From the NCBI GenBank assembly GCA_944381505.1, contig CALWLK010000075.1:1-51384 (forward strand): a DNA stretch of 51,384 nt. Direction: 5' to 3'. Below, piece after piece: positions 7,327 through 14,241 of this stretch. The notes beneath the pieces were generated by a model. That model had not been told where the DNA came from. It saw only the letters and a list, made by a program, of their open reading frames with translations, and did not search any database. The position numbers and the translations under genes were made by a program. The stretch comes from an uncultured Lachnospiraceae bacterium. GTDB lineage: Bacteria; Bacillota; Clostridia; Lachnospirales; Lachnospiraceae. Each line of letters opens with the position of its first letter. The stretch's first letter is position 1.

Positions 7327-8572
7327 CCGCTTTCCCTCCAAGCTTTCTGAAATCTTCAAAAAATCCGGGGTAGGACTTTTTGACCGCCTCGGCCCCCTCT
7401 ATTATGACGGGTTTTTCGCACATGGCCCCTATGATGGCGGCGCTCATGACCATGCGGTGGTCGTTGAAGCCCGAGAGCCTCACTCCTCCCTCTATGCGGG
7501 GCCTTCCCTCTATTATAAGCTGATCCTCCCCCTCCTTTACAGCCACACCGAGCCTCGTAAGATTTTCGGCTGTGGCAGAGAGCCTGTCGCACTCCTTTAT
7601 CCTCAATCTCGCCCCGTTTATAAACCTCGTCTCGCCTCTCCTGAAGGCTGCGGTGACAGCAAGGGCCGGAACGAGGTCGGGGATCCCTGAAACTTCCACA
7701 GATACCTCCCCTTCCTCCTTCATCCTTCGGAGGATATCGGCCACCTCCTTGTCCCCCTGAGGCGAATCCTCGGAGAGCCCGGATATCTCTATAAGGTTTC
7801 CTCCGAGGGCTCCCCCGCAGAGCCACATGGCCGAATTCGACCAGTCGCCCTCCACCCTATAGCTTACGGGCGAGGTATAGCCGGGTTTTTTCTTTTCGAG
7901 CCTGTAGCCTCTCTCCGTGCGCTTAAGCTCCGCTCCGAAAGCCTTCATCACTGAGAGAGTTATATCCACGTAGGCCGAGGATTCCAGCTCCGTTGTTATC
8001 TTAAGCTCTGCCTCTCTCTCCTCCATAAGCGGAAAGGAGAGAAGGAGCCCTGTTATAAACTGGGAGGATATGTTTCCCTCTATCTCAAAGCTCTCCCCCT
8101 TAAGCCTTCCCTCCATGATGAAGGGAAGCTTTTCCCGTGAGAAGCCGACACCGTGTCCTTTGAGAAGTCGGGTAAGAGGGCCTATGGGCCTTTCAGGGAG
8201 CCGTCCCTCTCCTTTTACCTCATAGCTTCCGCCCACGGCCGCCGCCACGGGTAGCATGAATCTCAGGGTGGAGCCGCTCTCTCCGCAAAAAAGCTCCCTC
8301 GGCTCCTTTTCGGGGCTCTCCCCCTCTCCCCCGGCTTTAAAGGGAGCGGGAGTCACAGTAAAGCTTCCCCTTTCCGTATTTCTCTCTATCCCTGCTCCGA
8401 GGGCCTTTAAGCAATCCATAGTGGCCTCAATGTCTCTTGAGAGCAGGTTGCAGAAGATCTCCGTCGTCCTGTCGGAAAAGGCTGCGCAGATGAGGGCTCT
8501 GTGCATATCGGATTTTGATGAGACAGCTTCGAGCCTTCCCCCCAGTCTTCCCGGGGATATCTTTATATCCAT
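7316..8572 (-). CDS. aroA: 3-phosphoshikimate 1-carboxyvinyltransferase (EPSP synthase)
   Basis: This 418-residue enzyme transfers the enolpyruvyl group of PEP to shikimate-3-phosphate. Motifs include SSKSDMHRALICAAF (Lys near residue 20, Arg near 25), GESGSTLRFMLP (about 95-106), the central Asp region (QGDKEVADIL), RIKECDRL and the C-terminal GFNDHRMVMSAAI. It is distinct from the related murA in this window (37265-38557). The start at 8572 has an AGAGGAGA site upstream. It lies 23 bp after aroB and overlaps aroC. Confidence 0.96.
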   Translation of the reverse strand: MDIKISPGRLGGRLEAVSSKSDMHRALICAAFSDRTTEIFCNLLSRDIEATMDCLKALGAGIERNTERGSFTVTPAPFKAGGEGESPEKEPRELFCGESGSTLRFMLPVAAAVGGSYEVKGEGRLPERPIGPLTRLLKGHGVGFSREKLPFIMEGRLKGESFEIEGNISSQFITGLLLSFPLMEEREAELKITTELESSAYVDITLSVMKAFGAELKRTERGYRLEKKKPGYTSPVSYRVEGDWSNSAMWLCGGALGGNLIEISGLSEDSPQGDKEVADILRRMKEEGEVSVEVSGIPDLVPALAVTAAFRRGETRFINGARLRIKECDRLSATAENLTRLGVAVKEGEDQLIIEGRPRIEGGVRLSGFNDHRMVMSAAIIGAMCEKPVIIEGAEAVKKSYPGFFEDFRKLGGKADVI

Positions 8573-8595
8573 AGCTTAAATCTCCTCTCCCCTCA

Positions 8596-9651
8596 TTATC
8601 TCAGGCAGCCCTCAAGCAGCCCCGGAAGCTCTGATTTGTCCACAGGGTATAGCCTGCAGCTTCCTATGGCCTCAGGGAGTATGAGGGTTATCCGATCTCC
8701 TCTCCTCTTTTTGTCCGAGAGAGCCGCCTCGGCTATATCCTTAAGCTCCATGTCTGTCCCTGTGGGAAGGTTGTTTTTCTCAAGACACTCTCTTATCCTT
8801 AAAACCTCTCCGTCCCCTGTGAGGCCGAGCTTTTTCGCCACCCTTGCAGCTATTGCTGTGCCCGCCGCCACGGCATGGCCGTGGGTTATCTCAAAGGAGC
8901 TCAGCTTTTCTATGGCGTGGCCGAAGGTGTGCCCAAGATTAAGCAGCTGCCTTCTTCCGTTATCTCTCTCGTCCTCGGCCACCAGCCTTTTCTTTATGGA
9001 GACGCACTCAAATATCGTCTCCTCCATGTTTTCCCTGAATCCACCTGTCTCAAAGCTCTCAAAGAGGCTCTCCGAGGAGAGTATCCCGTATTTAATGCCC
9101 TCGGCCACCCCGTCTGAAAAGGTGACATCGGGGAGTGTGTCCAACGTTCTGTGATCACAGAGTACCAGGGAGGGCTGCCAGAACGCTCCTGCGAGGTTCT
9201 TCCCCGCCTTGAGATCCACCCCGGTCTTTCCTCCCACCGAGGAGTCTATAGCCGCAAGGAAGGTGGTGGGTATCTGCATGAATTTTATGCCTCTCTGGTA
9301 GGAGGCCGCGGCGAATCCCGCCACATCCCCGGGGACGCCTCCTCCGAGGGCTATCACCATATCGCTCCTTGTAAGTCCCTTCTTTGCCAAAAATTCAAGT
9401 ATATCCCAGAGGGTCTCCATAGTTTTTGAGGCCTCTCCGTTTTTAAAGACATAGTTTTCCGTCTCAAAGCCCGCATCTCTAAGGCTTTTTTCGACGATGT
9501 CCCCGTAGAGCTCCCTGACTCTGTCGTCTGTTATGATGGCGGTCTTTTTGGGAGAGGCAACTTCTTTAAGCCTCGCCCCCGCCTCCTCAAGTATCCCCTC
9601 TCCTATCAAGACCTCGTAGCTTCGGGAGGCCTTCACCTCAAGTCTTCTCAT
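8596..9651 (-). CDS. aroB: 3-dehydroquinate synthase
   Basis: This 351-residue NAD- and metal-dependent enzyme cyclises DAHP to 3-dehydroquinate. Evidence is the NAD/substrate-binding signature (ALGGGVPGDVAGFAAASYQRG), IPTTFLAAIDSSVGGKTGVD, KNLAGAFWQP, and the metal ligands in NLGHTFGHAIE and ITHGHAVAAG. It overlaps tyrA by 4 bp (ATGA arrangement), so translation is coupled. Length and motif order are normal. Confidence 0.96.
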   Translation of the reverse strand: MRRLEVKASRSYEVLIGEGILEEAGARLKEVASPKKTAIITDDRVRELYGDIVEKSLRDAGFETENYVFKNGEASKTMETLWDILEFLAKKGLTRSDMVIALGGGVPGDVAGFAAASYQRGIKFMQIPTTFLAAIDSSVGGKTGVDLKAGKNLAGAFWQPSLVLCDHRTLDTLPDVTFSDGVAEGIKYGILSSESLFESFETGGFRENMEETIFECVSIKKRLVAEDERDNGRRQLLNLGHTFGHAIEKLSSFEITHGHAVAAGTAIAARVAKKLGLTGDGEVLRIRECLEKNNLPTGTDMELKDIAEAALSDKKRRGDRITLILPEAIGSCRLYPVDKSELPGLLEGCLR

Positions 9652-10484
9652 ACTCTGTCTATCCCTTCCTTCATTTCACGCCCCTCCTTAAGGAGCCTTT
9701 TAAGCTCGTCCCTGTCTCCCTCAGCTATGGCCCTTCGGTATTGTGAGAGCCTCTCGCATATGCCGTCTATCTCCTCGAGAAGATACCCGGAATTGTCGAG
9801 GAATAGCTCGGTCCACATAGTCTCGTTGAGCTTCGCCACCCTGGTGAGATCCTTGTAGCTCCCCGCTGAAAATCCGTAGTGGAGAAGGGCCGTGGGGCTC
9901 TTTATGTAGGCGCTTGACACCACATGGGCCAGCTGGGAGGTAAAGGCTATTATCCTGTCGTGCTCCTCCTTGCCGGTCCTCGTTATGTCCTTGAAGCCAA
10001 GCTCCAAAAAGAAGCTCTCCGCCTTCTCTATCGCCGCCTTGTCCGGACAGTCCCCCTCCACAAGTATCATGGAGGCTCCGTCAAAGAGATCCGCCCTTGA
10101 GCTTGTGTAGCCGGAGCTCTCTGTGCCCGCCATGGGGTGGCCTCCTATATAGTTTACCCTCCTGCCTCGAAGCACCTCCTCCATGGGCTCCATGACGGCC
10201 TTCTTCACTCCGCACAGATCCACTATGGTTATCCCCTCGGGCAGGTCCTCTATATGTTCCCTGACGAAATCCACCGCCGCCTTGGGGTACAGAGCTATGA
10301 GGAGTAGCTCGCAGTCTCCGAGGTTTTCCGCCGAGAGCCTAAGATCCGCCGTTCCCTCGGAAAGAACCTTCCTCATCACTGTTTCGTCCCTGTCAAAGCC
10401 GTAGACCTCGTGGCCCCCTGCTCTCTTTATCGCCTTTGCCATGGAGCCTCCTATGAGGCCCAGGCCCACTATAGCCGCCTTCAT
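9648..10484 (-). CDS. tyrA: prephenate dehydrogenase
   Basis: This 278-residue NAD(P)-dependent enzyme oxidatively decarboxylates prephenate to 4-hydroxyphenylpyruvate, the tyrosine precursor. The N-terminal Rossmann motif GLGLIGGSMAKAIK (residues 7-20), GGHPMAGTE (~134-142) with the catalytic His, and the helical C-terminal domain (FTSQLAHVVSSA) identify it. There is no fused chorismate mutase or ACT domain, so allosteric control by Tyr is not obvious. The start follows a GGGAGCCGGG segment, 9 bp after the DAHP synthase stop. The mutase it needs is supplied by PheA in the same operon. Confidence 0.94.
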   Translation of the reverse strand: MKAAIVGLGLIGGSMAKAIKRAGGHEVYGFDRDETVMRKVLSEGTADLRLSAENLGDCELLLIALYPKAAVDFVREHIEDLPEGITIVDLCGVKKAVMEPMEEVLRGRRVNYIGGHPMAGTESSGYTSSRADLFDGASMILVEGDCPDKAAIEKAESFFLELGFKDITRTGKEEHDRIIAFTSQLAHVVSSAYIKSPTALLHYGFSAGSYKDLTRVAKLNETMWTELFLDNSGYLLEEIDGICERLSQYRRAIAEGDRDELKRLLKEGREMKEGIDRV

Positions 10485-10493
10485 CCCGGCTCC

Positions 10494-11507
10494 CTACCTG
10501 TACTTTTTGTTTACGACTCCCAGTATGGGGTCAAGGTCGTGCATGAGGGAGTCGAAGGCCTCGGGAGTTATGGACTGAGGGCCGTCGCAGAGGGCGTGCT
10601 GAGGGTCATTGTGCACCTCTATTATGAGGCCGTCCGCACCTGCGGCGGCGGAGGCCAGCGACATGGGCCTTACCATCCTTGACATTCCCGTGGAATGGCT
10701 GGGATCCACTATCACGGGAAGATGGGAGAGCTCCTTTATCACAGGTATGGCGGATATGTCCAGAGTGTTTCTGGTGTAGGTCTCAAAGGTCCTTATGCCT
10801 CTCTCGCAGAGTATGACCTGCTCGTTTCCTCCCGCCATTATGTACTCGGCGCTCATGAGGAGCTCCTGTATGGTGTTTGCAAGGCCTCTCTTTAAGAGTA
10901 TGGGCTTTCTTATGTGTCCCAGCTCCTTCAGAAGCTCGAAATTCTGCATGTTCCTCGCTCCCACCTGTATCACGTCCACCTCCTCAAAGAGGGGAAGGTG
11001 GGAGGCGTCCATTATCTCCGTGACTATGGGGAGTCCCGAGTATTCCTTGGCCTTTAAGAGAAGCTTAAGGCCCTCGGCTCTCAGTCCCTGAAAGGCATAG
11101 GGGGAGGTCCTGGGCTTGAAGGCCCCGCCTCGAAGCATGGTCGCCCCGGCCTTCTTTACCGCCATGGCTATGGTGCATATCTGCTCCTCGCTCTCCACTG
11201 AGCAGGGGCCCGCTATCACCTGAAACCAGCCTCCGCCTATCCGGTTTCCGCCCACATCTATTATGGTGTCATCCGGGTGGAATTTTCTGTTGGCGTTTTT
11301 GAAGGGCTCTTGGATCCTCTTTACGCTCTCAACGATATCGAGCCCCTCTAAAAGATCCGCATCCACCTTGGACGTGTCTCCCACAAGGCCCAATATGGTC
11401 TGAAATCTTCCCTCGCTCAGGTGGGTCTCCACTCCCTGAGTCTTAAGCCATGTAATCAGATTGTCTATCTGGGCTCTGTCAGTGTTTTCCTTCATTACAA
11501 GTATCAT
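10494..11507 (-). CDS. aroF: 3-deoxy-7-phosphoheptulonate (DAHP) synthase, type I-beta
   Basis: This 337-residue entry enzyme condenses PEP with erythrose-4-phosphate. Residues 1-65 form a ferredoxin-like regulatory domain of the kind found in Thermotoga-type DAHP synthases, where it senses Tyr/Phe. The barrel carries VIAGPCSVES, RGGAFKPRTSPYAFQG, GARNMQNFELL, RGIRTFETYTRNTLD and DPSHSTGM. A GGAGG site lies 8 bp before the ATG. It is the first structural gene of the eight-gene operon and lies directly after the attenuator at 11559-11717. The symbol follows common clostridial usage; some genomes call it aroG or aroA. Confidence 0.94.
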   Translation of the reverse strand: MILVMKENTDRAQIDNLITWLKTQGVETHLSEGRFQTILGLVGDTSKVDADLLEGLDIVESVKRIQEPFKNANRKFHPDDTIIDVGGNRIGGGWFQVIAGPCSVESEEQICTIAMAVKKAGATMLRGGAFKPRTSPYAFQGLRAEGLKLLLKAKEYSGLPIVTEIMDASHLPLFEEVDVIQVGARNMQNFELLKELGHIRKPILLKRGLANTIQELLMSAEYIMAGGNEQVILCERGIRTFETYTRNTLDISAIPVIKELSHLPVIVDPSHSTGMSRMVRPMSLASAAAGADGLIIEVHNDPQHALCDGPQSITPEAFDSLMHDLDPILGVVNKKYR

Positions 11508-11558
11508 ACTCTTTTCCTCCGCAAACCTCTTTTAAATTGAAATGGACATTTTATTGTT

Positions 11559-11592
11559 AAAAAAGAGCTCCGCAGTGTTCTCTGCGAAGCTC
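11559..11592 (-). terminator. attenuator terminator before the aromatic operon
   Basis: The minus-strand RNA forms an 11-bp stem, GAGCTTCGCAG pairing with CTGCGGAGCTC (one G-U pair), with a 6-base loop, followed by six U residues (11564 down to 11559). It lies between the Tyr/Phe leader peptide and the DAHP synthase start. Readthrough of this terminator is needed to express the operon from the promoter at 11757-11785. Confidence 0.9.
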
Positions 11593-11698
11593 CGATAACT
11601 CTTTGATATAAAAACTCGGATTCAAGTATTTCAGCAGCAAACACCAACAGACCTTACCTTTGAGAAAGTAAAGTAAAAGTAAAAGTAATATGCTGCTG
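11582..11698 (-). promoter_or_regulatory. alternative (pause and antiterminator) pairings of the aro attenuator
   Basis: The 1:2 stem is CAGCAGCA (11691-11698, the Ala codons just before the Tyr/Phe run) pairing with TGCTGCTG (11632-11639, the last codons and stop), 8 bp perfect. The competing 2:3 stem pairs CTGC-T-GAA (11630-11637) with TTCGCAG (11582-11588), nested around TCCGA (11616-11620) pairing with TCGGA (11591-11595). The 2:3 stem uses the 5' arm of the terminator and so would block termination. This is the geometry of a classical amino-acid leader attenuator; folding energies were not computed. Confidence 0.75.
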
Positions 11699-11717
11699 CT
11701 CCCATAACAGATTTCAT
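11631..11717 (-). CDS. 28-residue Tyr/Phe-rich leader peptide of the aromatic operon
   Basis: A short frame starts with ATG at 11717, with AGGA eight bases upstream, and ends with TGA at 11631-11633. After MKSVMGAAA it reads YYFYFYFTF: eight of nine consecutive codons are Tyr or Phe (4 Tyr, 4 Phe). It ends with two Cys codons whose DNA is part of the pairing region. It is 124 bp before a DAHP synthase gene that starts a Tyr/Phe operon, and is followed by a strong terminator. A ribosome stalled for lack of Tyr-tRNA or Phe-tRNA would cover the upstream arm and favour antitermination. It is too short to be an ordinary protein; the role as a sensor is inferred from codon content and RNA pairing. 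Confidence 0.88.
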   Translation of the reverse strand: MKSVMGAAAYYFYFYFTFSKVRSVGVCC

Positions 11718-11756
11718 ATACAAGATCCTATTTCTTCTCAGCTATTAATTTTTTTC

Positions 11757-11785
11757 ATAATATCACAATATTCTATTCCTGTAAA
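11757..11785 (-). promoter_or_regulatory. promoter of the aromatic amino acid operon
   Basis: On the minus strand -35 TTTACA (11780-11785) and -10 TATTAT (11757-11762) are separated by exactly 17 bp. Transcription would begin near 11750, about 33 bases before the leader-peptide start. Confidence 0.75.
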
Positions 11786-11856
11786 GGCGGAGAAAAAAGT
11801 TTTTCGGTTTTTATAATTTTTATTTTTTCGTAACACTTTATTATAATTTTGTTATG

Positions 11857-11885
11857 TTGTCTGCTTTGGCGATTTATGATAAAAT
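11857..11885 (+). promoter_or_regulatory. promoter of the NlpC/P60 lipoprotein gene
   Basis: TTGTCT (11857-11862), a 17-bp spacer and TAAAAT (11880-11885) are divergent from the aro promoter. The start codon is 25 bp downstream with a GAGGT ribosome binding site. Confidence 0.55.
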
Positions 11886-11910
11886 TCTAGATAATTGCGA
11901 GGTATAATTA

Positions 11911-13512
11911 ATGAAGAAAAAATTTTTATCAGGACTTCCCCTTGTGCTGTCCTGCCTTTTAATTTGCGGCTGCGGCGCTCGGGAGACTGTTACCGCAGGG
12001 GACGTGACTCCCGTCGGGGAGATAGTGATAGACGCCTCGGGAGACCCGGACTCTGCAGGTATTGCAAGGCTTGACCTTGACGGGGCGGTGCTTCCGGTGC
12101 TTCCGGACGTTACGACGGCGGCTGACAACAGCGAGCTTGCTCCCTCTCAGCTTAAGAAGGGGGACCAAAATCCCGTGGTCATGGAGCTCCAGGAGAGGCT
12201 CATGTCACTGGGATACATGGACAACGACGAACCTACGGATTTTTACGGAGACGCCACGGCGGTGGCTGTAATGCACTTTCAGAGACAAAACGAGCTTACT
12301 CAGGACGGCATATGCGGCACAGAGACCTGGGACAAGATCTTTTCCTCCTCCGCCCCCTACTACAAGGTAGTGAAGGGCACAGACGGAGACGACATAGCGC
12401 AGATACAGCAGAGGCTCTATGAGCTGGGCTACCTTGCGGATGCCTCCTCGGTGACAGGACACTTCGGCGACGAGACGGAGCAGGCGGTAATAAAGCTCCA
12501 GAGTGTAAACGGCCTGTCTCAGGACGGAGCCGTGGGCAAGGAGACCATAAACCTTCTATACTCCGATGAGGTGAAGGCCAACTTCGTGGCCTTCGGCGAG
12601 GAGAGCGAGATCGTAAGAAGGGCTCAGGCAAGGCTTAAGGAGCTGGGGTACTACACGGACGAGCCCGACGGCAAATTCGGAAACGGCACAATGGAGGCCT
12701 TGAGGCAGTTCCAGTCCTTCAACGATCTGGTGGTGGACGGATATCTCGGTCCCTCCACGAGACTTGCCCTCGACAGCCCGGACGCTGTATCCTTTGCCCT
12801 GAGAGTGGGAGACGAAAACAGCGCGGTCACCACGGTACAGCAGAGGCTTGCAAGCCTCGGCTATCTGAACTCATCAAACGTTACCGGATATTACGGCTCC
12901 ATCACGGAGTCTGCGGTAAAGAACTTCCAGAGCGTAAACGGACTTTCCTCCGACGGAACGGTGGGGGCCATGACCATGGCCAAGCTCAACAGCTCCGACG
13001 CAAAGAAAAAGCCCGCGGGCAGCAGCTCCTCCTCGGGAGGCTCCTCAAGCTCCGGAAACAGACGCCCCTCATCATCAGGGGGAAGCTCGGGAGGCTCCTC
13101 GAGCTCCGGCGGTTCATCATCGGTGGGCTCGGGCGGCGCTACGGTAAGCGGCTCCGCTCAGGCTCTCGTAAACGAGGCCTCCAAGCATCTCGGCAAGCCC
13201 TACGTATGGGGAGCCAAGGGCCCCAACTCCTTCGACTGTTCAGGCTTCGTATACTACTGCCTCAGACAGGTGGGCGTCAACCAGTCCTATCTCACCTCCT
13301 CCGGATGGAGAAACCCGGGGAGATACCAGCGAATCTCAAGCTTTGACAGTATTCAGGCGGGAGACATAGTTGTGGTGAGCGGTCACGTGGGCATAGCCGC
13401 AGGCGGAGGCACCGTCATAGACGCCTCCTCCTCAAACGGACGAGTGGTTCACAGATCTCTGTCAAGCTGGTGGAGAAACAACTTTATCGTCGCATGGAGG
13501 ATATTCGGCTAA
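11911..13512 (+). CDS. peptidoglycan-binding NlpC/P60 endopeptidase, lipoprotein-like
   Basis: This 533-residue exported murein hydrolase has an N-terminal signal with a probable lipobox (ICGC, Cys21), suggesting membrane anchoring. Four PG_binding_1-type repeats follow (about 82-145, 153-217, 231-290, 299-360; each with an LGY and a DG.xG motif). A Ser/Gly/Arg linker (~365-415) leads to a C-terminal NlpC/P60 domain: Cys443 in FDCSGFV, His492 in GHVGIA, and the downstream VIDASS. It should cleave peptide stems of peptidoglycan, as gamma-D-glutamyl-diamino acid endopeptidases do. It is followed 33 bp later by a two-component system and a D,D-carboxypeptidase on the same strand with no terminator between, implying a cell-wall operon. 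Substrate specificity cannot be told from sequence. Confidence 0.9.
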   Translation: MKKKFLSGLPLVLSCLLICGCGARETVTAGDVTPVGEIVIDASGDPDSAGIARLDLDGAVLPVLPDVTTAADNSELAPSQLKKGDQNPVVMELQERLMSLGYMDNDEPTDFYGDATAVAVMHFQRQNELTQDGICGTETWDKIFSSSAPYYKVVKGTDGDDIAQIQQRLYELGYLADASSVTGHFGDETEQAVIKLQSVNGLSQDGAVGKETINLLYSDEVKANFVAFGEESEIVRRAQARLKELGYYTDEPDGKFGNGTMEALRQFQSFNDLVVDGYLGPSTRLALDSPDAVSFALRVGDENSAVTTVQQRLASLGYLNSSNVTGYYGSITESAVKNFQSVNGLSSDGTVGAMTMAKLNSSDAKKKPAGSSSSSGGSSSSGNRRPSSSGGSSGGSSSSGGSSSVGSGGATVSGSAQALVNEASKHLGKPYVWGAKGPNSFDCSGFVYYCLRQVGVNQSYLTSSGWRNPGRYQRISSFDSIQAGDIVVVSGHVGIAAGGGTVIDASSSNGRVVHRSLSSWWRNNFIVAWRIFG

Positions 13513-13545
13513 GGCTTTGCATAAGGCATTCTGAAAGGAGTAAGT

Positions 13546-14241
13546 ATGCAGACTATATTGGTATGTGATGACGACAAGGAAATAGTTGAGGCCACTTCGA
13601 TATATTTGAACGGCGAGGGCTTTGAGGTGCTCAAGGCCTACGACGGATACGACGCTCTCAAGATCCTTGAAAAGCGCTCGGTGGACCTCATAATAATGGA
13701 TGTGATGATGCCGGGGCTCGACGGCATCAGGACCACTCTCAAGATAAGAGAGACCTCCTCGGTGCCCATCATTATACTCTCGGCAAAATCCGAGGACACA
13801 GACAAGATACTGGGGCTTAATATCGGGGCGGACGACTACCTCACCAAGCCCTTCAACCCCTTGGAGCTGGTGGCGAGAGTCAAATCTCAGCTCAGGAGAT
13901 ATACTCAGCTGGGAAACATCGGCGGCAGCACCGGAAGCTCCGTATATCGCTGCGGCGGCCTCATGATAAACGACGACAACAAGGAGGTGTATGTGGATGA
14001 CGAGCTCATAAAGCTCACTCCCATCGAGTACAATATACTCCTCCTCCTCGTAAAGAACGCCGGAAAGGTCTTCTCCATAGCCGAGATCTACGAGCAGATA
14101 TGGAACGAGGAGGCCATAGGAGCCGACAACACCGTCGCGGTGCACATCAGACACATAAGGGAAAAGATCGAGATAAATCCCCGCGAGCCCAGATACCTTA
14201 AGGTGGTATGGGGCGTGGGCTATAAGATAGAAAAGCAATGA
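13546..14241 (+). CDS. OmpR/PhoB-family response regulator
   Basis: This 231-residue DNA-binding regulator has an N-terminal receiver domain with acidic pocket CDDD (7-10), phospho-acceptor Asp52 in IIMDVMMPG, and the conserved Lys in YLTKPF (~104). A C-terminal winged helix (about 130-230) ends with RHIREKIE and VWGVGYKI. A GAAAGGAG site precedes the ATG. Its stop overlaps the start of the histidine kinase by 4 bp (ATGA), so the two are a cognate pair. Regulated genes are not visible; the adjacent hydrolase and carboxypeptidase are the obvious candidates. Confidence 0.95.
   Translation: MQTILVCDDDKEIVEATSIYLNGEGFEVLKAYDGYDALKILEKRSVDLIIMDVMMPGLDGIRTTLKIRETSSVPIIILSAKSEDTDKILGLNIGADDYLTKPFNPLELVARVKSQLRRYTQLGNIGGSTGSSVYRCGGLMINDDNKEVYVDDELIKLTPIEYNILLLLVKNAGKVFSIAEIYEQIWNEEAIGADNTVAVHIRHIREKIEINPREPRYLKVVWGVGYKIEKQ

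Noticed and set aside
11559-11785. T-box riboswitch as regulator of the aro operon
   Set aside because: No T-box consensus or specifier stem was seen; the Tyr/Phe leader frame and competing stems explain the region better.
13021-13140. Short GC-rich direct repeats resembling a repeat array
   Set aside because: They are Ser/Gly codons of the linker in the NlpC/P60 protein, without regular spacers; not a CRISPR array.
13462-14238. A 258-codon open frame antisense to the response regulator
   Set aside because: It has no ribosome binding site or family features and overlaps a gene with all receiver and winged-helix motifs; it reflects codon bias on the opposite strand.
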